This document shows, piece by piece, positions 1 to 7,318 of a stretch of 64,000 bases of DNA. A program made the position numbers and the translations under genes. Positions within the stretch are counted from its first letter, which is position 1. Every line of letters begins with the position of its first letter. The notes beneath the pieces are model-generated. The model was not told where the DNA came from. It worked only from the letters and a program-made list of their open reading frames with translations, and did not search any database. The stretch comes from UBA4582 sp964228885 (GTDB lineage: Bacteria > Pseudomonadota > Gammaproteobacteria > Pseudomonadales > Azotimanducaceae), in NCBI GenBank assembly GCA_964228885.1, contig CAXRCG010000121.1, positions 1 through 64,000 on the forward strand, written 5' to 3'.

Positions 1-59
1 ACACGATCGTAGTTATTTTTGGGTTTGTCAAAGACAGTCACACGATTGATAGGAAAAAA

Positions 60-350
60 ATGAATTTTGAAAAGATGGTTGAATCGCAGTTCATCGAGCC
101 ATTGCAGGCTCTGCTAAAACTTTTTGGTGACGAGGGCGCCGTCAATGAGATCGTATACTTTTCCGGCGTTCTGAATATGGTCGAAGATACCAGCAGCCAG
201 GAACAAATGCTCGCGGCCATCTTTGAGCTATCACGCTGCGCGTTCCTTGGTTTTGAGTACACGGCGGAAGCAAATGCACGAATAAATCAATTGCTCGACT
301 ATTGGATTGAGGTTTCTCACACAATGTCCTCTACAAGCGACCCCCATTGA
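60..350 (+). CDS. small hypothetical protein upstream of photolyase-related gene
   Basis: A 96-residue acidic protein that I do not recognise. It starts at an ATG preceded by AGGA about 7 bases upstream, a reasonable ribosome binding site. The sequence is mostly predicted helical, with a hydrophobic centre (IVYFSGVLNMVED) and no signal peptide, Cys pair or catalytic motif. Its TGA stop overlaps a possible TTG start of the photolyase-related gene, and an ATG lies 3 bases beyond, so the two are probably translationally coupled and co-transcribed. That arrangement, not homology, is the only hint of a role: a small partner or accessory of the photoreceptor. It could also be a free-standing conserved protein. 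Confidence 0.6.
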   Translation: MNFEKMVESQFIEPLQALLKLFGDEGAVNEIVYFSGVLNMVEDTSSQEQMLAAIFELSRCAFLGFEYTAEANARINQLLDYWIEVSHTMSSTSDPH

Positions 351-352
351 TC

Positions 353-1912
353 ATGAAACCTGTCTTCGACAACGTAGAGACCATTCGCTTCATACTCGGA
401 GACCAGCTGAACCATCACCACAGTTGGTATTTGGAAAAAGATAAGCACACGATGTATGTCGTGGCGGAAATCTTTGAAGAAACGACGTATACGCGGCATC
501 ATGCGCAAAAAGTGCATGCATTTTTTCTTGCCATGTCAGCCTTTGCCGAAAGCCTAAGGGAGGCCGGGCATCAAGTCCTCTATTTGACACTTGACGACAC
601 AGCCGGGGCGAGTTCTGTCAGTAAGTTATTGGACATGCTGGCGGGAATATACAAACCCATCCGAGTTGGTTACCAACGTCCAGACGAACACCGGTTGCTG
701 GAGCAGCTGAGGGCGTTGGTGTTGCCGGGCGTAGAAATCATTGAATATGACACCGAGCACTTCATGGTGCCGTTCGCTGAGCTGTCCTCCTACTTTGTGC
801 GGGGTAAGAAGCACCGCATGGAGCAGTTCTACAGAAGGTTACGCAAGCAACACAATATTTTGATGGAGAATAGCGATCCCTTAGGTGGCCAATGGAATTA
901 TGATGTATCAAACCGAAGCAAGCTGAAGAAATCTGATCTGGCCGATATACCTGCGCCTTTGCTGTTTGCCAACGATGTAGATGAAGTGCAACGGAGATTA
1001 GAGCGTCACGATATTAAAACGGTTGGCAAGATAAATCATCAGCTTCCGATGCCTATCACTCGAGATCAATCGTTGGATTTGCTGCAATTTTTTTGTCGCA
1101 TAGGTCTGCCGAGGTTCGGAGATTTTCAAGATGCGATGACCGGTAAAAGTGACTATGCGTGGTCGCTCTACCATTCGAGACTTTCGTTTTCCATGAATGT
1201 AAAGCTGTTGCATCCCGCTGAGGTAATAGAGACAGCTATTGCTGCGTACTATGCGCAAGACAACATTGATATTTCTCAAGTAGAGGGATTCGTACGGCAA
1301 ATATTGGGATGGCGCGAATTTGTCAGAGGGATTTACTGGGCCAACATGCCGGGCTACGCTGAGTTAAACGCGTTGGCGGCTGAAAAAGATCTTCCGGCTT
1401 TTTTCTGGACCGGCGATACCCAAATGAATTGCGTCTCCAAAGCGATTACTCAGTCTCTAGAGCACGCCTATGCTCATCACATACAGCGATTGATGGTTAC
1501 CGGCATGTTTGGCCTGCTAGCGGGCATTGACCCAGATCAGATGGACCAGTGGTATCTCGGCATATACATCGACGCGATTGAGTGGGTGGAGATGCCTAAC
1601 ACCAGAGGTATGAGTCAATTTGCTGACGACGGTCTTATAGCAAGCAAGCCTTATTCCGCCAGCGGTAATTATATTAACAAAATGAGCGATTATTGTGCTT
1701 CTTGCCATTACAAAGTCAAAGAAAAAACGACGAAGAATGCCTGCCCGTTCAATGCACTGTATTGGCATTTCATGGTCAAGCACCGAAAAAAGTTTCAGAA
1801 CAACCCGAGAATAGGGATGGCATATCGCAATTGGGACAAGCAGGATTTGGAGATGCAGGAATTAACGATCGCGCGTGGCGAGGAGTGCTTGAAGAATCTT
1901 GAAGTGCTGTAG
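353..1912 (+). CDS. cryptochrome/photolyase-related protein (FeS-BCP type, prokaryotic (6-4) photolyase-like)
   Basis: About 519 residues, the usual length for the deoxyribodipyrimidine photolyase-related family. The N-terminus carries the family signature IRFILGDQLN, and the C-terminal half is the FAD-binding region. Four cysteines at residues 360, 448, 451 and 464 (MNCVSK, CASC, NACPF) have the same spacing as the [4Fe-4S] ligands of Agrobacterium PhrB (350, 438, 441, 454), so an iron-sulfur bacterial cryptochrome/photolyase is well supported. By family knowledge it would repair (6-4) photoproducts or act as a blue-light receptor; the sequence alone does not decide which. I chose ATG 353; a TTG at 347 overlapping the preceding stop is an alternative. 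It is coupled to the small gene upstream. Confidence 0.92.
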   Translation: MKPVFDNVETIRFILGDQLNHHHSWYLEKDKHTMYVVAEIFEETTYTRHHAQKVHAFFLAMSAFAESLREAGHQVLYLTLDDTAGASSVSKLLDMLAGIYKPIRVGYQRPDEHRLLEQLRALVLPGVEIIEYDTEHFMVPFAELSSYFVRGKKHRMEQFYRRLRKQHNILMENSDPLGGQWNYDVSNRSKLKKSDLADIPAPLLFANDVDEVQRRLERHDIKTVGKINHQLPMPITRDQSLDLLQFFCRIGLPRFGDFQDAMTGKSDYAWSLYHSRLSFSMNVKLLHPAEVIETAIAAYYAQDNIDISQVEGFVRQILGWREFVRGIYWANMPGYAELNALAAEKDLPAFFWTGDTQMNCVSKAITQSLEHAYAHHIQRLMVTGMFGLLAGIDPDQMDQWYLGIYIDAIEWVEMPNTRGMSQFADDGLIASKPYSASGNYINKMSDYCASCHYKVKEKTTKNACPFNALYWHFMVKHRKKFQNNPRIGMAYRNWDKQDLEMQELTIARGEECLKNLEVL

Positions 1913-1918
1913 AGCGCT

Positions 1919-2596
1919 TTAGCCAGTCACGCCCACTAGATTAGCGATTTTGCGCAGCCGATCACGAATGTTTGCGGTTTCTAGTACCTCCTGCATCAAA
2001 TCAGGGTCGAAGCGAAGGAACTGAAAGACGCGAAAGGAAAATTCGTCTGGCAATTGGTTTAACCACTCATGTTGTGAAAATGCATCGGCTATCGAGGGAT
2101 GTTCTGAAGCAGTGATTTTTATAAGAGCGTTGTTTATGGCAGCTTGAAGTCGGAATATTTCACTTTTGGTGTCGTTCATGCTGTCTCTATCATCATCAAA
2201 AACCTCCACAGCTCTGACAATCCGGTAGGGAAGAGTTTGTACCTCCTCCCCGAGCAAAAGCCGCTTGGTTATTGCGATCACAACGTGGACGCGGCCGTCT
2301 TCCAGCGTTTCTATCACTTGGCATTGACCCGCAGAGAATATCTGATGGGGCTGGTAAGTTGCCTGATTGGTTTTAAGCGCTTCCTCTCTGACTTGATTAG
2401 ACGGTGCTGCGCGAATCTCTTTTTGGGTATGTCCCACTCCTATCATTACGTTATTCGCGACGCAGTCATCTACCATGCGCCGATAGCGTGGTTCAAAAAT
2501 ATGTAGCGGAACGAAGGTACCCGGAAATGCAACAAGGTTAGGAATGGGAAAAAGTGCCACCTCGTGAGTATGCTGTTCAGTTTTACTGGTAGTCAT
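1919..2596 (-). CDS. Lon N-terminal (substrate-binding) domain protein
   Basis: A 225-residue stand-alone LON substrate-binding domain protein (PF02190 type). The typical opening is visible: VALFPIPNLVAFPGTFVPLH followed by IFEPRYRRMV. There is no AAA ATPase or serine-lysine protease domain, so it is not the Lon protease itself. Such short proteins are widespread in proteobacteria and their function is not established; binding of unfolded or degraded protein is inferred from the Lon domain. It converges on the photolyase-related gene, with only 6 bases between the stops, and diverges from the lipocalin gene. The start is the first in-frame ATG; no strong Shine-Dalgarno sequence is visible. 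Confidence 0.88.
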   Translation of the reverse strand: MTTSKTEQHTHEVALFPIPNLVAFPGTFVPLHIFEPRYRRMVDDCVANNVMIGVGHTQKEIRAAPSNQVREEALKTNQATYQPHQIFSAGQCQVIETLEDGRVHVVIAITKRLLLGEEVQTLPYRIVRAVEVFDDDRDSMNDTKSEIFRLQAAINNALIKITASEHPSIADAFSQHEWLNQLPDEFSFRVFQFLRFDPDLMQEVLETANIRDRLRKIANLVGVTG

Positions 2597-2701
2597 GGTC
2601 GTGTTTTACTGGCCTGCACGTATGCTTAAAAGGGTACGTCGGTTTTCGGTATTTGGACCACTTTATCTAATCCAAAGCGGCAAGGTCGACGTAGTTAAGA
2701 T

Positions 2702-3274
2702 ATGCAATGTTCAAGTAGGCGAAAAAAACGGATTGGCACAACAATATTTCTGTCCTTGTTGATGCAAGCCTGTTCCACAACGGAAAGCTTACCGATGCCG
2801 GCCGTTGAAGGGCTAGATCTGGAAAGGTTTATGGGCAATTGGTTTGTTGTTGCCGGCATACCCACCTATTTTGAGAAAGATGCATACAACCCCATCGAGC
2901 GATATAGCCTCAACATTGATGGTTCGGTGAAGACGGTTTTTTCGTATAACAAAGGCAGCATAACTGGGCCGTCGAAGTCCATGAATGCAATCGGGTTTAT
3001 TCCTGACAGCACAAAACCTTCAATATGGGAAATGCAGTTTGTCTGGCCTGTGCGGGCGGACTATCGGGTGGTCTACCTGAGCCCAGATTACGAGTTCACT
3101 ATCGTCGGCCGAAAAAAACGCGATTATTTGTGGATAATGTCTAGACAGCAGCCAGTGCCCGAGGACGAATTTAACGCGCTCATGAAATACGCCGCTGGAA
3201 TGGGCTATAACCTCGACGATGTCCGTGTGAGCAACTGGCAGCACAACTCCACAATAGTTGAAGGCTCGAAATAG
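2702..3274 (+). CDS. blc: outer-membrane lipocalin lipoprotein (Blc-like)
   Basis: A 190-residue lipocalin. A basic n-region (SSRRKKR) and hydrophobic stretch lead to LLMQAC, a lipobox-like site, so the mature protein would begin at Cys24 and be lipid-anchored. The mature domain has the lipocalin GxW motif (FMGNWFVVAGIP) and the bacterial-lipocalin features YSLNIDGSV and DYRVVYLSPDYEFTIVG. Blc-type proteins bind fatty acids or lysophospholipids and are linked to membrane maintenance. The lipobox is slightly atypical (Gln at -2). The next gene begins just after it or overlaps it, so the pair may be co-transcribed. Confidence 0.85.
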   Translation: MQCSSRRKKRIGTTIFLSLLMQACSTTESLPMPAVEGLDLERFMGNWFVVAGIPTYFEKDAYNPIERYSLNIDGSVKTVFSYNKGSITGPSKSMNAIGFIPDSTKPSIWEMQFVWPVRADYRVVYLSPDYEFTIVGRKKRDYLWIMSRQQPVPEDEFNALMKYAAGMGYNLDDVRVSNWQHNSTIVEGSK

Positions 3275-3335
3275 ACTGACTACCGGGCGACAACAGTTGA
3301 ACCTCGATAGCACGAAATCGCAAAGAAATATTTCT

Positions 3336-4433
3336 ATGGATAATCGAAAACTTCCCAAACAACGCGCAGTTGCGGCGTTAAAATCCCTTTTTATCGGTGA
3401 CGCGCTCGCAATGCCCGTCCATTGGTATTACAGCGTGATGGATATAGAGTGCCAGTTTCCTGGCGGCGTGAATGACCTTGAAGATGCTCCGGCTCATCAT
3501 CCCTCGTCGATCATGAGCTTGCACTCAACCAGTCAGGGTGGACGTGGTAATCGAAGTAGAAAAACTTCTGCTGCGTCTGAAATCGTTGGGGACGTGATAC
3601 TCAAAGGCAAGCGCAAATTTTGGGGCATGCCCAATCAGCATTACCACCACCAAATGGTTGCCGGTGAAAATACACTGAATGCTCACTGCGCAATGGCGCT
3701 GATTCAAACACTAAACAGGCAGGACGGGCAGTACAATTCAGATCAGTTTCTTGGCGCCTACATCAATTTAATGACCGCTGAACCGGCACAACATCCTGAC
3801 ACCTATGCGGAATCTTATCACCGTGGGTACTTCGCTAACCTTCAAGCGGGTAAACCCAGAGATAAGTGCGGCGCCGTAACCCATGATACAGCCTCGATTG
3901 GTGGCTTAGTCACCATCGCTCCGATTGTTATTGCTGCGCGCTTGCGTGGTACACCTCTTGCAGACGTGATCGAGCACTGTCAGACCCATCTGTTTCTAAC
4001 GCACCCGGACGAAACGCTGGCCGCTGTAATGCGAGGTTATGTAGCGCTTATTGATCACCTCTTATTCCGTGATCCGACGCAAGACGTTCAGGAGAGCCTA
4101 AGCCTGTTTGCAAAGCAGAGCATAGGACTTGATCTCAAAAAATTAATTGGGGTTTCTAACAATGACCGCAGCGTGATAGGGCAGATATTTTCTCCGGCTT
4201 GCTATATCTCTGATTCTTGGCCTGGGGTTTTGTACTTAGCCTATAAATATGCTGATACTTTGTTGGAAGGACTTATCGCCAATACAAATCTTGGTGGCGA
4301 CAACGTTCACCGCGGTGCTGTACTTGGTGTGCTCCTAGGGCTTATCAATGGAGCCACTGACGAAGATAAGTTTGTTAGGCTCGCCAATAGTTCAGCTTTA
4401 CAAGAAGATATTACCCGGTTAGTTGGGGGCTGA
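3336..4433 (+). CDS. ADP-ribosylglycohydrolase family protein, divergent subfamily
   Basis: About 365 residues from ATG 3336. An in-frame ATG at 3258 would overlap the lipocalin gene and add a charged, unconserved-looking leader, so I prefer the internal start. ADP-ribosylglycohydrolase fold elements are visible: FIGDALAMPVHW near the N-terminus, GAVTHDTASIGGL in the middle and NLGGDNVHRGAVLG near the C-terminus. The canonical last metal motif is GGDTDT; here it reads GGDNVH, so one metal-ligating Asp is changed. Related divergent members are known in bacteria and eukaryotes without firm function. Removing ADP-ribose from a protein or small molecule is the family expectation, but activity is uncertain. 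Confidence 0.78.
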   Translation: MDNRKLPKQRAVAALKSLFIGDALAMPVHWYYSVMDIECQFPGGVNDLEDAPAHHPSSIMSLHSTSQGGRGNRSRKTSAASEIVGDVILKGKRKFWGMPNQHYHHQMVAGENTLNAHCAMALIQTLNRQDGQYNSDQFLGAYINLMTAEPAQHPDTYAESYHRGYFANLQAGKPRDKCGAVTHDTASIGGLVTIAPIVIAARLRGTPLADVIEHCQTHLFLTHPDETLAAVMRGYVALIDHLLFRDPTQDVQESLSLFAKQSIGLDLKKLIGVSNNDRSVIGQIFSPACYISDSWPGVLYLAYKYADTLLEGLIANTNLGGDNVHRGAVLGVLLGLINGATDEDKFVRLANSSALQEDITRLVGG

Positions 4434-4579
4434 GTACGTCAATCTAACTGGTAAAAGCGAAAGATTAAACGTTTAGGCGGTACCACAACTGTTGGCTTGG
4501 CGGTTGCAAGGTTTTTAGTTCACTATAAGCGCTGATATCAGGCGATGTGTTTCAAGTACTCGAGAGCGAAACGAACTTG

Positions 4580-5605
4580 TTACAAGACGTTTTCCAGCTG
4601 ATAAGCTCTAGCTGCCGCGCCAGCAAACAAATCAGCTTTCTCACTGGCTGATGAGCTGGCTGAGATTCGCTTAAATGCGTTCCAGCACACTTGGTAACTA
4701 CACCAACGTTTCTGTACCGGAAAATTTGACTCATACATAGATCGGGCAGGGCCAAAGGCCTCGATGCAGGTCTCCATCCAGGGGCGCCACGCGGCGGCGA
4801 CTTCTTCTGATCCAGGTGGCAGACTGCGGTCACCCTCAAAACTTGGCATGCGAATAGGTAATGCGCCGAGTTTTACGAACACGTTTTGACGCTTGCTAGT
4901 CTGAACGATAGCTGCTTTCCAATCTTTAAATACCTCGCCAGTTTTCCCTCGATACGGACCGCCTAAAATCGGGCTTCCGACATGATTGAGAATGATTGTT
5001 AGCTCCGGGTGGGCATCAGCAAGCTGAGCAACCTCAGCCAGTTGTGGGTGATAAAGCCAGCAGTCGAGAGATAATCCCATGCGGCTAAGGACTGCCGCAG
5101 CCTCACTAACGCGCGGATCAATCAACAGGTTTGGTTGCTCGGTGACATTGCCAACTTTTTCGTCGGCGTGCCAGCCGCTGGAAATTCTAACGCCTCGGAA
5201 TCGGCCGCCGGAGGCTGCTACATGTTGCTCGAGTATTGGCTCAACCGCACTGCCCAGAGTCAGATCGACGTTGCCGAACATGGCATCGCAAGCTCTAGCG
5301 TGACCAAATGTGCCACTGGCGCTCATCGCAGCTTGCCCTCGAACGAACTCAGTTTCCCCTAACGAACGGGCTTCTTTTGGGCCCTCTTGCCGGTACATTG
5401 AGTGGCATTCAGCGAAAACTGTCGCGACGATGTTATGTCCACTCTCGAGATCCGCAGCAAGCTCTGGCATTAAGTAGGTGTAGCCACTTCGTACCCATAG
5501 ATGGTGATGTGGGTCGATGATGGGTAGCGCTGGCTCAAGTACTTCCTCTTGTAATGTTGCGAGCCAATTATCATCTGGCCCTTTTTGACCTGTGTTGGCG
5601 GCCAT
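4580..5605 (-). CDS. amidohydrolase family protein (COG3618, lactonase-like TIM barrel)
   Basis: A 341-residue metal-dependent TIM-barrel hydrolase. The N-terminal metal motif IIDPHHHLW (residues about 30-38) and the C-terminal MYESNFPVQK block are typical of COG3618, a family that includes sugar lactonases and pyrone-dicarboxylate lactonase relatives. In this branch the usual late Asp is Asn (ESNFPV), as in other members I recall. An excellent ribosome binding site (AGAAGGAG) sits just before the ATG. It is last in a minus-strand run with two SDRs and a Baeyer-Villiger monooxygenase, which suggests that it opens the lactone or ester made by that enzyme; this role is inferred from context. 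Confidence 0.85.
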   Translation of the reverse strand: MAANTGQKGPDDNWLATLQEEVLEPALPIIDPHHHLWVRSGYTYLMPELAADLESGHNIVATVFAECHSMYRQEGPKEARSLGETEFVRGQAAMSASGTFGHARACDAMFGNVDLTLGSAVEPILEQHVAASGGRFRGVRISSGWHADEKVGNVTEQPNLLIDPRVSEAAAVLSRMGLSLDCWLYHPQLAEVAQLADAHPELTIILNHVGSPILGGPYRGKTGEVFKDWKAAIVQTSKRQNVFVKLGALPIRMPSFEGDRSLPPGSEEVAAAWRPWMETCIEAFGPARSMYESNFPVQKRWCSYQVCWNAFKRISASSSASEKADLFAGAAARAYQLENVL

Positions 5606-5640
5606 TTAATGCTCCTTCTAGAGTAATCCTATTCGTAAAT

Positions 5641-6399
5641 TTACTGCGCGGTCCAACCACCATCAATCGGCATAGCGACGCCGGTAACGTAGCTCGACTG
5701 AGGCGATAGTAACCAAGCGACCACATCAGCCACTTCACTTGGACCAGCAATACGACGTATTGGCAGTTGATGGACTACACTCTCGAGGACCTCTTGGTTA
5801 GCGCCAGCGCCTTTGGCTAACATCGGTGTATCGATGAATCCGGGGCAAACAGCATTCACGCGGATTTTTTTGGGTCCGTACTCTACGGCTGCAGATTTTG
5901 TTAAACCTATAACACCATGTTTGGCTGAGTTGTAAGCTGTCGCGTGTGGCAGGGCAACCAATCCACAGATTGAGGCAGTGTTGACGATGCTTCCGCCAGT
6001 TTCTTGTTGAATCATTTGTGTAATCTCTGCTTGTACGCAGCTAAACACACCTGTTAGATTCACAGCAAGCACCTGCGCCCATTCTTTTGGGTCAATGTCG
6101 AGCAGTTTGACGGTTGGCCCGGTAATCCCTGCGTTGTTGAAAGCACCGTCCAAGCGACCGTGTCTCGATACTATTGCTTTGATAGCGGCTGCAGCGGCGC
6201 CCTCTTCCGCAACATCGAGTTCACACACTTCAGCGCTTCCGCCGGCTTGTATTACCTCTGTAACGATCTCGTTACTAAGTTCAACCTGTCTGTCTGCTAC
6301 GATCACATGCGCACCGTCAAGTGCAAGGCGGCTGACTGTGGCGCGGCCGATACCGCTTGCGCCTCCAGTCACCAATACTATTTTTTTCTCCAAACTCAT
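5641..6399 (-). CDS. short-chain dehydrogenase/reductase (SDR)
   Basis: A 252-residue classical SDR. The cofactor motif VTGGASGIG lies at residues 10-18, NNAG is in the middle, and the catalytic Ser...Tyr-xxx-Lys is seen as NTASICG followed by YNSAK. The C-terminus ends SYVTGVAMPIDGGWTAQ, typical of the family. The acidic residue after the second strand (VADRQ) would usually favour NAD. It follows the preceding SDR with a single base between stop and start, so the two are translationally coupled. In this cassette it would oxidise an alcohol to a ketone or handle the hydroxyacid product; the substrate is unknown. Confidence 0.9.
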   Translation of the reverse strand: MSLEKKIVLVTGGASGIGRATVSRLALDGAHVIVADRQVELSNEIVTEVIQAGGSAEVCELDVAEEGAAAAAIKAIVSRHGRLDGAFNNAGITGPTVKLLDIDPKEWAQVLAVNLTGVFSCVQAEITQMIQQETGGSIVNTASICGLVALPHATAYNSAKHGVIGLTKSAAVEYGPKKIRVNAVCPGFIDTPMLAKGAGANQEVLESVVHQLPIRRIAGPSEVADVVAWLLSPQSSYVTGVAMPIDGGWTAQ

Positions 6400-6400
6400 T

Positions 6401-7300
6401 TCAAATTTCTCCCTGAGGGTGATCTTTTCGTTCCAAGATGGGATCTAGTTTACGCAATTCGTCACTGGCACCAGTAGAGCCTTTTGAAATACCGGAATAA
6501 CGAGAATTTCTTGCGGATCTTTTTGGAAACTTTCGCGAGCGTGTGGGGCCCTCCGCCATCGCGCCGCCATCAACAGCGATTTCTTCACCGGTCACAAATT
6601 CGGCGTCATCCGAGGCTAGAAATAGCGCAGCACTGGCAACATGATGAGCCTCTCCATAGTCGGGCCAGGGTTGACCCTTTGAATATGCCAACTGGGTCGC
6701 TTTCGGGTTACCGCCATCGTTCAGCGGCGTCACGATGAACCCTGGACAAATTGCATTTACCCGAATGTAATCCGGTGCTAGCTCTACCGCAGAAGACTTT
6801 GAAAGATTGATCACTGCTGCTTTAGCGGCGGAATAAACCAGCGGTCCACCGTCACCGCATAATCCGGCGATGGAGGCAGTGTTTATGATCGACCCGCCTT
6901 CACCTTGCTTGCGCATTATCCTTGCACCATGTTTTATCCCCAAGAAAACACCTTTCGCGAGGACATCGAACGTGTAGTCCCAATCTTCAACCGTTGTCTC
7001 GGTGAGCGGGCCAATTGCGCCTCCTACACCAGCGTTGTTGAAAAGGATATCTAACCGACCATAGGTGGAGAGCGCGTGCTGGCACATTGCCTCGATGTCT
7101 GTTTCTTTAGCGACATCGGTTCTAATGAATGAAACGTCGTAGCCCTGCTGCTTTGCTGCCCTGACAGCCGCAGCGCCAGATATGGCATTGAAGTCGGCAA
7201 CCACCACCTTCGCGCCTTCAGCGGCAAACCGCATCACTGAGGCGAGCCCTAGACCACTTGCGCCGCCAGTAATGATGGCGACTTTTCCAGCTAATCTCAT
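6401..7300 (-). CDS. short-chain dehydrogenase/reductase with C-terminal extension
   Basis: A 299-residue SDR: ITGGASGLG at the N-terminus, NNAGVGG, then NTASIAG and YSAAK as the catalytic block, and VTGEEIAVDGGAMAEGP at the usual end of the fold. About 45 further residues follow, rich in Arg, Lys and Ser (RSRKFPKRSARNSRY), which ordinary SDRs of about 250 residues lack. The extension may be a real tail or the product of a lost stop codon. The gene starts 18 bases after the monooxygenase stop and is coupled to the next SDR by one base, so all belong to one operon. Its likely partner reaction is alcohol/ketone interconversion next to the monooxygenase. Confidence 0.88.
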   Translation of the reverse strand: MRLAGKVAIITGGASGLGLASVMRFAAEGAKVVVADFNAISGAAAVRAAKQQGYDVSFIRTDVAKETDIEAMCQHALSTYGRLDILFNNAGVGGAIGPLTETTVEDWDYTFDVLAKGVFLGIKHGARIMRKQGEGGSIINTASIAGLCGDGGPLVYSAAKAAVINLSKSSAVELAPDYIRVNAICPGFIVTPLNDGGNPKATQLAYSKGQPWPDYGEAHHVASAALFLASDDAEFVTGEEIAVDGGAMAEGPTRSRKFPKRSARNSRYSGISKGSTGASDELRKLDPILERKDHPQGEI

Positions 7301-7318
7301 GCTTATCCCCTGCTGTGG

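Noticed and set aside
2144..2506. 120-codon plus-strand frame
   Set aside because: Antisense within the Lon-N-domain gene, which has the clear family opening.
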